Assembly: GCA_001939145.1 (NCBI GenBank)
Contig: LSRX01000754.1
Span: 19,878 to 83,877 of the forward strand
DNA: 64,000 nt
DNA from: Symbiodinium microadriaticum
Lineage: Eukaryota; Sar; Dinophyceae; Suessiales; Symbiodiniaceae
Reading direction: 5' to 3'
Positions within the stretch are counted from its first letter, which is position 1; each line of letters begins with the position of its first letter. Shown here piece after piece: positions 12,801-20,600 of the stretch. The notes under the pieces were generated by a model, which saw only the letters and a list, made by a program, of their open reading frames with translations, was not told where the DNA came from and searched no databases. Made by a program: the position numbers and the translations under genes.

Positions 12801-14690
12801 GCACCACCAGCACCACCAGCACCACCAGCACCACCAGCACCACCAGCACCACCAGCACCACCAGCACCACCAGCACCACCAGCACCACCAGCACCACCAG
12901 CACCACCAGCACCACCAGCACCACCAGCACCACCAGCACCACCAGCACCACCAGNAGCAGCAGCACCAGCACCACCGGCACCAGCACCAGTACCGGCACC
13001 GGCACCGGCAGCGGCACCGGCCAGCACCAGCACCAGCACCGCCACCAGCAGCATCATAATGGTAATCGTCATTGTCGTCATCATCATCGTCATCATCACC
13101 AACGTCATCTTTACCAAGAGCAGCAGAAGCAAAATTGTCCGTCCCCGCGATATCAATCCACCAATAGTTGTTTCGACGCAGATGCACTCCTGCGAAGACA
13201 ATGGCGTAGCTGCGACGCTTTGGATGCCTAATGTGTGGTGGTCACGAGACGCCCCGAAGCAGCGGCCCAGACAGTGTAAGCATGCATATCCGTGCATCAG
13301 ACCAGCTTTGTTTTCATGTCACTCTTCTAGCCAGCTTGTGGCTCGGGCCAGCATGGTCCGTTGCTTGCCACACTTTGGGGTGATTGCTGGAGGTTTTTCG
13401 CCGTGTGGGTAATCCTGCTGGCCATGGGCGTGTTCTCATCATTTATCAGTTCTATCACTGCCACTGTGAGTGCCTGGCAAGCATATTAGCCCGTGGAGGG
13501 TTGGTGTGCATGATGGAAACAACAGCTCAGCATGCTGATTCAGATGGTTCAGACGGGTCTGAGATGACACTTCGTCTGAGGCAAACTGCAGAACTCGCGC
13601 GTGGAGCAATTCCAGCAACGAGCGAAGCTGCTTCGATTCTTTGTGGAGCGAAACCTCTCAGCGGAGCACCCGAGGGGAAGGGCCAAGTGACTTGCCAAGG
13701 GTGGGGAGCTGACTGGGATGCTTCAATGCCAGCACTGTGCAGGACCTCTATGGAAAGATTGAAGACGTGTTGCGACAAGAAGGACACTTCTTGCACTTTG
13801 TGAGGGATCAGCCCTTCGCAATTGAACACCTCCAGGACTGTTTGAGGTCCGGATCAAGGAGCACGACGTCAAACTGGTAGAGGGCATTCCGGAGAGGCTC
13901 AAGATGCAGCTGCATGAGGAGCCACGCTTGCAACACATGAGCTGTGTTCGCAACAATGCAGCGTTGCAGGAGATGTTCATGTCAATTCTGAGCCTCCTTC
14001 CCTTCTGGCCCAAGTGGGTTGGTGAGAGGGACAGCTTATTGCATCGGCTCATCTGCCATCAGGCGCTCGGTCAGAAACAGTTCCAGGTGGCCTCATTTGT
14101 CTTTCCCGGCTTTCAAGGCGATGCGAGAGGGCACGGCGGTCCCAGGGCAGGATGCGTTTATCGCAGGTGCGAATGCGGAGGAGGCCTACTGGCACTGAGA
14201 CGTTGCCTCTTCCTGTTTATTGGTGTGTTGCATTCGGGTAACTGTGCTGGCAACGAGAGGACAGCGTGCACTAGTTTCGGGCGAGATCGAAACATGTCAT
14301 CATGGCCATGAGTTGTGAAAACCTAGCTGCCTAGCTTGGAACCGTGAGCATCATAAGTGCATCCTGTGAAACGTCGTCTCTTCAGAGGTCTACATCATTG
14401 AGTCTGGCAGCTTGAACTACGTGTACTTGAACAACCAAAGGCATGAGGATACTGTCTCTGCGGAGGACATCGTGTCCCTGCCATGCATTTTTGCGGAATG
14501 GAAGCATCGTGGGCGGCTTTATGCTCATCATAGTGCATGCTACTGGGTTGGTCTCAATGCAGTTCGATTTTGCAATCTGATCGCTGACTCTGGTGGTGTT
14601 GTGTGGCAGCATTTACACATTTTCGGAATTCTCCTCGTTGGAGCCATTGAAGATCGTTCGTGGATGATCAACGACATTAACTGGAGCATG
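4734..14690 (+). CDS. Voltage-gated cation channel with cyclic-nucleotide-binding domain (whole gene, many exons)
   Basis: The exons encode, in order, a charged N-terminal region with a predicted coiled coil, S1, S2, S3, an Arg-rich S4, S5, pore helix, S6, a C-linker and a cNMP-binding domain. This is the domain order of the EAG/HCN/CNG superfamily of plasma-membrane channels, which dinoflagellates carry in many copies. Consecutive exons from S1 to the cNBD join in compatible reading phase, with the S5 exon end left open. The family is known to be gated by voltage and modulated by cyclic nucleotides or their relics. Selectivity cannot be assigned, because the filter region reads TQFTPATNN and lacks GYG. 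Several introns use GC or GA donors. The true start and end are not fixed: exon 3431-3628 may be the N-terminus, and nothing after about 14690 is assigned. Exons are listed separately. Confidence 0.72.
4956..5014 (+). CDS. Channel gene N-terminal exon (basic patch)
   Basis: A 59-nt exon between a TTTGTGACTTGCAG acceptor and an AAG|GTTTGA donor. It encodes SDEAFQRMIKDRRKRSQTE, strongly basic in its second half. It enters with one base and leaves in phase 1, which matches the neighbouring exons on both sides. Assignment to the channel is inferred. Confidence 0.45.
5439..5632 (+). CDS. Channel gene N-terminal exon (predicted coiled coil)
   Basis: The exon follows a GCTGCCCAG acceptor. After PSPSPKKAMDGLL it encodes a heptad-like helix (LEALRESVLQQHHKEVGELR, then KTIVELRHQL) typical of a short coiled coil. 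Such segments commonly precede S1 in dinoflagellate channels of this type (general knowledge, not checked). The ATG at 5462 is an alternative start. The donor is uncertain among several GT/GC sites near 5620-5640. Confidence 0.5.
6058..6540. repeat. Two diverged tandem copies of a ~270-bp repeat
   Basis: The block starting with TTTTCGGCTTTGCATTCTGCC at 6064 recurs at 6331 as TTTTCGGCTTCGGATTTTGCC. Both are followed by similar GCGCAGCGGC / AGGCTCTCC words and later by TTCAGCAAG...ATTGGACAT. The offset is 267 bases at the left end and 279 at the right. A weaker third echo (CTTAGGATTTTGCCTTTACGG) occurs near 6650. It is probably an intronic old duplication or a decayed repeat family. Confidence 0.6.
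7000..7170 (+). CDS. Channel gene N-terminal cytoplasmic exon (charged)
   Basis: The exon follows a CAAGCCCAG acceptor. It encodes SVSHEAIAHGSAVGRWADFA followed by KLLDKDEDRRHERL and a Ser/Pro/Lys-rich tail (RSQPKPSPTKRSQ). The highly charged composition fits the cytoplasmic region directly before S1. The frame meets a stop near 7183, so the donor must lie before that. Its exact position is not clear. Confidence 0.45.
7386..7522 (+). CDS. Channel S1 exon
   Basis: It encodes RFVLRPRSKPQLTWSLLGTL, then LILWDLITIPLELFNIPGSI and DFFTTT. This is the typical pre-S1 'F-h-P-x-S-x-x-R/Q-L-x-W' motif followed by the first transmembrane helix of this channel group. The acceptor is CTTGCTTGCAG. The donor is GTCCAG after phase 2, so that ACG|ATC is restored with the S2 exon. 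Confidence 0.8.
7587..7696 (+). CDS. Channel S2 exon
   Basis: It encodes ITLAFWIVDMPLNLCFGVER, then GGRVELRPTELFKIYL. 'FW-h-h-DMP' followed by a charged loop and 'YLR' is the S2 to S2-S3 signature of the family. The exon ends in phase 1 at a GC donor (TTAC|GCCC). With that donor it joins the next exon to give YLRSWFVLDVLV, exactly the expected S2-S3 linker and S3 start. Confidence 0.82.
7773..7881 (+). CDS. Channel S3 exon
   Basis: It encodes SWFVLDVLVISLDVVLMVVE followed by IISTTSTDDQSNTGLR. The S3 Asp residues are present (FVLD, SLD). The acceptor is ATCTGAG and the donor CTCAG|GTGTGG. Phase 2 joins the S4 exon directly after an intron of 1251 bases. Confidence 0.82.
8131..8181. repeat. 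Interstitial telomere-like TTTAGGG tract
   Basis: Short runs of GGGTTTAGGGTTTAG and a degenerate continuation lie inside the S3-S4 intron. TTTAGGG is the telomere unit reported for dinoflagellates and plants. Similar remnants occur at about 17660-17715 and, in the complementary sense (AAACCC), at about 19170-19270. Confidence 0.55.
9133..9205 (+). CDS. Channel S4 voltage-sensor exon
   Basis: It encodes SARFLRTMRLLRLLRLLR, then AVKLQQ. Six Arg and one Lys fall at strict three-residue spacing, which is the hallmark of an S4 voltage sensor. The acceptor is ATGCCTGCAG and the donor CAGCAG|GTCTGG. The first base completes the codon left open by the S3 exon. Confidence 0.88.
9646..9747 (+). CDS. 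Channel S5 exon
   Basis: It encodes SWPTDRHFVVSLLRM, then LAINHIIACLWYGIGYW. The 'h-NHIIAC-h-WY-x-IG' motif is diagnostic for S5 of EAG/HCN-type channels. The start at CAGCAG|TCATGG is in phase with S4. The donor is unclear because the exon runs straight into a GA-rich microsatellite. Confidence 0.85.
9748..9958. repeat. Compound microsatellite GA / GAAA / GAAC / GT
   Basis: Successive blocks of (GA)n, (GAAA)n with GACA variants, (GAAC)n, (GA)n and (GT)n lie directly after the S5 exon, at the 5' end of the intron. Confidence 0.95.
10412..10465 (+). CDS. Channel S5-pore turret exon
   Basis: A small 18-codon exon encodes TSSWVPWAQLDWSNWDTK, a Trp-rich segment expected between S5 and the pore helix. 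The acceptor is GTACCTGCAG and the donor AAG|GTATTG. The junction with the pore exon is ambiguous by one G, because both sides read AG|GTAT. Confidence 0.65.
11686..11769 (+). CDS. Channel pore exon with non-GYG selectivity region
   Basis: It encodes YAVSLHWTLTQFTPATNN, then VAPDNALERL. The pore helix (SLHWTLTQFT) aligns by eye with the W-x-x-x-T-x-x-T pattern of K+ channel pores. Where TVGYG or CIGYG is expected, the sequence instead reads TPATNN. I believe similar TPA(S/T) pores occur in other dinoflagellate channels, so this is probably a lineage feature and not decay. Donor GTCTTC; the flanking intron carries a very long minisatellite. Confidence 0.85.
11955..12204. repeat. Degenerate CAT/CAC/CAG triplet tract
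   Basis: An irregular run of CATCAC, CATCGC, CACCAT and CAGCAC triplets leads into the regular nonamer array. It is open in several frames only because the triplets lack stops, and no coding role is inferred. Confidence 0.85.
12205..12954. repeat. (CACCACCAG)n minisatellite, about 80 copies
   Basis: A nearly perfect 9-base tandem array of about 750 bases lies in the intron between the pore and S6 exons. It is followed by an N at 12955 and by degenerate CAGCAC/CGGCAC units to about 13055. The long open frames through it on both strands are artefacts of the repeat. The N marks a probable assembly collapse, so the true length may be larger. Confidence 0.97.
13394..13465 (+). CDS. Channel S6 exon
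   Basis: Exactly 24 codons encode FFAVWVILLAMGVFSSFISS followed by ITAT, the pore-lining S6 helix. The acceptor is GGAGG|TTT and the donor GTGAGT. The pore exon ends and this exon begins in phase 0, if the intron is read with the one-base AG|G ambiguity. Confidence 0.87.
13592..13660 (+). CDS. Channel post-S6 C-linker exon 1
   Basis: Twenty-three codons encode NSRVEQFQQRAKLLRFFVER, then NLS. This is the charged helix after S6 in this family (RRFF-x-E-R-N-L-S). The acceptor is AAACTGCAG. Phase and homology place the donor at TCA|GCGGAG, a GC donor. Confidence 0.78.
13743..13782 (+). CDS. Channel C-linker exon 2
   Basis: It encodes DLYGKIEDVLRQE and the first base of the next codon. The best in-frame join to the following exon needs a GA donor (AAG|GACACT) and gives a 53-base intron flanked on both sides by AGGA. 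Using the nearby GTGAGG at 13800 would instead leave a 36-base intron and break the frame. Confidence 0.65.
13836..14086 (+). CDS. Channel C-linker to cNBD exon 3
   Basis: It encodes LFEVRIKEHDVKLVEGIPER, then LKMQLHEE and, further on, LPFWPKWVGERDSLLHRLIC with HQALGQKQFQ. 'GIPERL-x-x-Q-L-x-x-E' and 'h-x-R-h-C-x-x-h' are standard landmarks before a cyclic-nucleotide-binding domain. The donor is TTCCAG|GTGGCC, phase 0. Confidence 0.75.
14118..14183 (+). CDS. Channel cNBD exon 4
   Basis: Twenty-two codons encode AMREGTAVPGQDAFIAGANA, then EE. This is the beta-strand region of the cNBD with the typical 'G-x-x-h-h-x-x-G-x-x-A-E-E' pattern. The acceptor is TTTCAAG. The donor is GAG|GCCTAC (GC), after which the next exon continues perfectly as AEE|VYIIESG. 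Confidence 0.83.
14388..14690 (+). CDS. Channel cNBD exon 5
   Basis: It begins VYIIESGSLNYVYL, the invariant 'E-h-Y-h-I-x-x-G' strand of cNMP-binding domains. It continues with EDIVSLPCIFAEWKHRGRLY and YWVGLNAVRFC, then HLHIFGILLVGAIED. The phosphate-binding cassette appears as FAEWKHRGRLYA instead of the classic GELAL-x-x-x-x-R-x-A, so nucleotide binding is uncertain. The frame stays open to about 14777. The exon end is not fixed. Confidence 0.8.
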
Positions 14691-15801
14691 GTTGGTGTGG
14701 ATGCGCTATGCACACGCACTGTGAAGTTTGCACCTCGGCATCACATGCAGCATTGCCTCATGCTGCGTGCCCTAACTTGAGGATTCACGATACTCCACCT
14801 CGTGACAGGTCAGGTTGCTTGTGTTCGTTCGGTTCTGCATGAATGACACGAGTCGGACACTGTGCAATAAGGCTAACATTCTCAACGAGAATCACGGCAC
14901 AACATCAGCAAGCTTGGCTTTGCTGAAGTCTTACTCTTCAGAGTAGCCACGAAGGTGGCAAGTTGGTCTCACACATCTGGAACATATGCGGTAATGTGTG
15001 CAGAGAAGGGGTGTAGCGTGTCTGAAGGGGAGGTCCGTAGATGGTTTGGGATTTGCATTCAACCGACAGATGCTGATCTCAGGTAGAAGCGTGAAAGGCC
15101 TCAGGAAACAGCTTCGCAAGTTTGTCACTGTCCCCTTGCTTTTGGGCTCAAAGGCTCTGGCCACCAGGGCCACCCCTTGCATCGTCTGTCTGTAGACTTT
15201 TCCATCCTTACGTAGCATTCCCGTCAATGTCAGATCCATGATTCACGCTTGGGCGCTGAGCCTTTGCTGCCTTACAGTTGTGTCCAGCGAGATCGATGAC
15301 GGCGAACACTTTGTCTGAATCTCAGGCAGCGAGTGATCGACTTGAGCCGTGCATTGTAGGCTTTGTCAGTGCCTTTGCCTCCGCCAAGGCCCGGCTTGAC
15401 TCGGCCGACGCAGCCCCAGGGGTTTTGCTGGAGCTGGGATCGAACCTCACCTGGCGCGGCCGTGGCTTGGCACACAACACCCGGGCTGCCAATCTTGTAG
15501 GCTGCTTCTGTGCTTCTGTTTGTTCGAGGCTGGCAGCAGCGAGTGCGTGAGGGAGGCTCCACGCTTCCAGACCTCTCTAAAATCGAGAAGGACGCGCGGA
15601 TCTGCGCAAGAGCTTCGGCCCTTCGGCCATGCGGATCGAAGCACATCTGCTGCATCAAAATGCAAGGACTCTCCTTTCGGAACCGGTCCTGGACGAAAGG
15701 CCTGGAAAAGAAGTTCTGCTCAGGGTCCAGAATGTTTAGCATTCAGCCTTGAAGGACACCGGAAAACGTCCAACATTCAAAGAGTTGCCTGTGGAGCGCA
15801 G
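14691..15801. other. Stretch without recognised exon
   Basis: Open frames of 60-156 codons occur on both strands, but none is recognisable. A weak candidate exon follows GTGACAG at about 14810 and begins VRLLVFVRFCMNDTSRTL. It could be the channel C-terminus, but nothing supports this beyond position. Confidence 0.3.
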
Positions 15802-15894
15802 GTGACCTGTGTGGGCACCGCGGGCGTCTCTCTGCCGAGTGGCTTCACGGAGCCTTCACTGCAGCCGCTGATCCCTGCCCGAAGCATCGAAGAG
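15802..15894 (+). CDS. Duplicated exon, copy 1 (VTCxGTxGxxLPxGF)
   Basis: Thirty-one codons, phase 0 at both ends, between GAGCGCAG and a GTGGGT donor. It encodes VTCVGTAGVSLPSGFTEPSL and then QPLIPARSIEE. Copy 2 lies about 930 bases downstream and has exactly the same length, with 16 of 31 residues identical by my count. No known domain is recognised. Confidence 0.6.
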
Positions 15895-17570
15895 GTGGGT
15901 CAGAGTCTCCCCGGTTCTATTCAGCCTTGCTAAGTGCTCTACTTGAGAATCTGGAATCTGGAATTGCAGTAGCTCTCAGGGTACAGTGCTGTTGTGTGCG
16001 GGACGACCAGGTTTGGGCATACAACGATGGAGGCAGCTACGGTACCAATGCGGCTGGCAGGCATATTGTACGAGTGAGGGGCATGTTCTGGGATTTTGCG
16101 AGCCTGCAGTGTGCGAATTAAGTAGGCTTTTTGGGACTCTCGGTCCAAGGTGCAGGGAATGCGATTTGCAGCCATTGCCGTAGCGAGGGGCGAGGACAGC
16201 GACGGTGGCTCGGACAAACAGAACAGGCGTCCCAACACCTGCTTGACAAGAGGGACGGTTTTTGGGCATCTAGTTCTTCGGATAGGGCGCGCCATGTCTT
16301 TTGGCCCTAAGAAAAACCCTGCAACCGCCCCTTTGCACAGCCTGCAATGAATTGTAGACCATGTGGATCGGGAAGTGGCAGATCTGCAGCAGAGCATGAT
16401 ATGAGAATTGCTGCTAAGGCATCCGTCAGATAGTCTTTGGCACCAGTGTTCCCTCGTCGACAGCGGTCTGGAACGATGCAGACTGCGATTTTGGGACATC
16501 ACTGAAGTCTGGTGCAAGGCAAGGTTTGAGATGATGACATCGGGCAGGGCGCACAGAGAGAGTCACACAAACCATGCAAGGGCGGACTCTGCCGCCAAGT
16601 CAGCGGAGACAAACGCGACCTGGGAGGGAACCACCTGGCGCATTTACCGCCAGGTAGGAGCAAAAATGGAAGCTGTGCTTGCTTGCCGACATGGGAGCAT
16701 TAAGTGGAGTTTTGACAAGAGTGCCACCAGGTGACCTGCTTGGGCACTTGGGGCACCCATCTTCCATGGGGTTTCATAGCACCGTCGGCGACACCAGACC
16801 CAGTCCCGAAGAGCTTGGCTGAGGCGACGGTGCTCAGTCGGATTTGCCTCAGCCCTGTGGGCTGTGGGGTGGGTCGCATGCGCGTCTTCCAAGGTCTGGG
16901 AGTCGAACGTGGCTGGAGACTATGGCTCGAATGCTTCAGCCTTGGATTCGTGTCGACATGTATCTGAGCGAGACAGAGAGAAAAGACTTGTGAAGTGACG
17001 CATCTAGGCCTGCATCCGTAGCACAGGTGAAGGGCATGCAATATGCCATCGTCAGCCTGATGGACGGCCAGAAGAATGGAGGCAGCGCATGCCTTCGGTG
17101 TTGTTGTTGTCGAGAGGCCATCTTGTTGCGCTCCCAGTCCCCCCGACTTCCAGGCAAGTACCGCATCCTTTTCAGCAATGCGCTGCCGCCAGAATCAGAG
17201 ATGCTTGCCACAAGACGCTTCGGGGGTGTTTGGGCTCAGAGTTATCGCGAGTCGCACGTCCGAGGAATTTGTGGGATGACCGGGACTGCGAGTTCGGCAC
17301 CAAGGCACCGAGTCTAAAGAATCGGCACCTGCTCCCTTCCTGATCCTCCTGCTTGGCAAGAGAGGCGCTGCTCATGGGTGCCAGCCCGGCAGCGCTCCCC
17401 AGGCGGACCCGTCGTGAGGGAAGAAGCTGCCCTTCTCAGATTCTCAAGCCGCGTCCCGGGCAGGAAATCCGGGGAGAAGGAGACCTTCCTCGGTCGCTTT
17501 CCGGTTTCGTGCTAGTCGATCATGACACCATCTGCTGCTGCTGCTGGTGCTGCTGCTGGTGCTCCTGCTG

Positions 17571-17630
<60 letters not shown>

Positions 17631-20600
17631 ACTTGCGCGTTTTTGTGTGATTTCCAGTGGGGTTTTGCGTTTAGGGTTCAGGAGGGTTAGGGTTTAGGGG
17701 GTTTAGGGTGTAGTGTTTAAGTCCCGAGGCTACCGTATGGGAGCTTCCCCTTCTAAGCCCTGAAAGGAAAGCGCACCCAATTGTAAGTCATTCACTCTGT
17801 GAAGCCAAAATGTAGAAACACTGGGTAAACATGGGAACATTAGGCAGAGCTTATATGCAGTAGAATCATGACGAAGCATTGGGGCAATTACGCAAGAACT
17901 TGACAGCACACCAACCACATTCCATTTCTTTCATCCTTGTAAAGCAGTAGTGTCCGTGTGTCACACCGACCGCCATGCTGCGCGAGTCAGGAGACTGTTT
18001 TCGGAGGAACGACCTGGCGCTTCTCCAAGCGGGAGGCGCATCCCAAATCCTCCAAGCCGTTTTTTCCAAGGGTTTCCGCTCTTGGGCCTGGCCAGGCGGA
18101 CTGCGAGGCTGAGGTGGCAAAAATCGAGCCCGGCAATGTCATCTGCGAGACCAACAACTGGTGGGGAGGTCCTGGATGTCCATGCGAACATTCGTGTGAT
18201 CTCACTCGCGTATATCTAGCGCCAGTTAACGCCAGTTAGTTCATCCGTTCCATTGATTCCTTTCGAGCAGGATGGAGGGGAAGCAGAGATTGCACTTCTC
18301 AGATCACGGCGCAGAATGACATGACCACCTGGAACAGAGGATTCGGCAACCGGGCATTGTAAAGGCTGTTTTTCAGAAAAAGCCTTCCCGAACTGTACCT
18401 TTAGACTTTAGAGATAGAGAGCTGTGTTGCGCATGTTTGCATCCAGGCGTCCACTTCACCTCGTGGGCAAAGATCACGCTGGCCCAGCCAGCAAAGCTAT
18501 CACAGGTGGAAATCTTTCATTGGAGAGGCCGCGACGCAGTGGGAGATTTGCCTTCAGCATGTCTTCTGCCCCTAATCTCTATGCAAGCATCAAGCTGTTG
18601 ACAGGGCTCCAGTGCCAGTACGAGCTCCAATACGACTCTGGAGAGCCTGAGCTCGCTTAGCCTTCGTCTGGAAGTGGTGCACAGCCGGAGTCCAGTACGG
18701 CTGTGACGCCGTGCTAAGGACGGCCGCTGGATCAAAGCCTGCGAGATTTCGGGTACCATTGCCGGAAAGGACATGGCTTCATACCTTAATCCAAGCGGAA
18801 GTTGTCAGGTTCGAGACTTGTCGTGGACATGCAAGTTTGCAGGAAACATGCTCCTCTGGATTTCCAGCTGCCCCGTTGAGCAAATTACGGATCTGGAAGC
18901 CGTGGCGGTCGCGATGCCCGGCTGCTTACCTTAATTAGTCGCCGTAGCAGCGCGCGGCAATGATCGGAGGTCACAGGCGCGGGGTTGTTGGCCTTTCCTA
19001 CCACTCGAGTCTCAAGATTCCTTGTTTGAGGAGCCAGGAGAAACCTTCGACCCCAAAACCCGGACTCCTACGCCATGACCCCCTGAACCCGACACCCCGG
19101 AAAGATCGAGGCGTTTGGATTCTGAAAGTTACCAGACTAGTTCCTGGTCCCGCATCCCTCAGCTGATCTGATGCCTAAACCCCAAACCCTCAACCCTTAA
19201 TTCTGAAATTAAGCCTGGCCGGAAAACCGAGACCTCAAACACAAAACCCGAAACCACCCAAAACCGTAAACCCTACACCCAAAGCCGAGCAATCAAACAA
19301 CTTGCCAAACTAATCAATGCGTAAACGGTTTTGTTTGCTCCAGAGATACGGGCTGCCAGTTTGGGCTGCGGGGCTGTAGCATTTTCAGGTTTAGTTTTTT
19401 TTTCGGCAGTTGCGGGTTTGGGCATGAAGAGTTGAACTGAACTGAATCTTAACGCCCGCGGCAGGCCTCTTGTGGTAACCGATATGTCTTTGACTGAAGC
19501 CAGAGATGCGGAGCTGCAAACCATAAATCTTCATGTAAAGTCCTTGAGCCAAGCAAGCGCTCCCTTTATGTCCGGTACTGGTACGAGTCCTGCTGGTTAT
19601 GCAGTTGTCCCGACGAAACGAGTTGGCATTTGTGTCAACTGATGAGTCAGCAATGGCTTCTGCATGGTTGTTGTTGAAATTTGATTTTCCGTGCGGCGTG
19701 CCTGTAGCTGCCGCACTTGAGAGGAATTGCTTTTCTTGCGCAGACCTGGCGTTTTCCTGACTTCACCTTTCGAGGATGGGTGGTTTCGCCTTACTGGTGT
19801 TCGCGTGACAGGAGCTCAATGCCAGGCCGGGGTTTCTGCTTGTCCGGAGTGCGGCTCCTTTGGCAACCTCACGGCATCAAGAGTAGAGCAGTGGGAGGAA
19901 GCCTGAATGCGTATGCAGACTTGTCAGTGGAGGCGGCACGCTGCTCGCAGCCGTGGATTGCTAGGGCTGCATGGACTGCCTCTGGCAGCCGCAACCGAGA
20001 TCGTGGCTGGCGCAACGTCCCCTGTCTCATCTCAGTCACCACTCGCCTTCTGGTCGTGCTCTTCAAAACTCGAGTTCACATGAGGGATGTTTTAGTGTGG
20101 TGCTATGCCAGGACATCAATCGGGCCATCAACGACAAGTGCCCTGGCAGCATGCAGTGCAGAGTGCAGAGGGTGCATGCATGTTCCTATGCACTGCACAC
20201 ATGCTGCGCATGATGCTCGCGGTGCGAAGTGTGCATCACCTGACTTCTGTCCGCTCACAGGTACTACTACGTCCGCTACCGTACCCAAGATGACAAGAAG
20301 TTTACCATCACCCTCACGCTGCAGGAGGTCCTCGTCATCCCTCACTACTGTACGTGTCGGCATTCCCAGTCCAAGTAGTTGAAGCCCCCTTTGAAGGCTG
20401 CCACGGTGGCTGCGGTTGGCATCACTGTGGGCAACAGCCCAGTGGCTTTGCCCACACATTCGGCGATTGTGACACACTGAATATCCCACGAAGTCCACTT
20501 TAGTCATCTTCTCAGCGGCAGTCTGTCTGAGGATTGTCGCGGGGAGGGCTACAGCGGCCTGCGCATTGACCTCCAGTCAGCTAGCTGCCCGGCCGTGTTT

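Noticed and set aside
11668..13297. Very long open frames (about 350-460 codons) on both strands rich in His/Gln, Thr/Ser, Leu/Val or Gly/Ala
   Set aside because: They are products of the CACCACCAG nonamer array, open in all frames; the only coding part is the pore exon at the left end.
13800..13835. A 36-base intron GTGAGG...CTCCAG in the channel C-linker
   Set aside because: It would leave the next exon out of frame; a 53-base intron with a GA donor at 13783 keeps the frame and the homology.
15272..15742. 156-codon open frame on the - strand
   Set aside because: No family resemblance; all supported neighbours are on the + strand, and G+C-rich sequence gives long chance frames.
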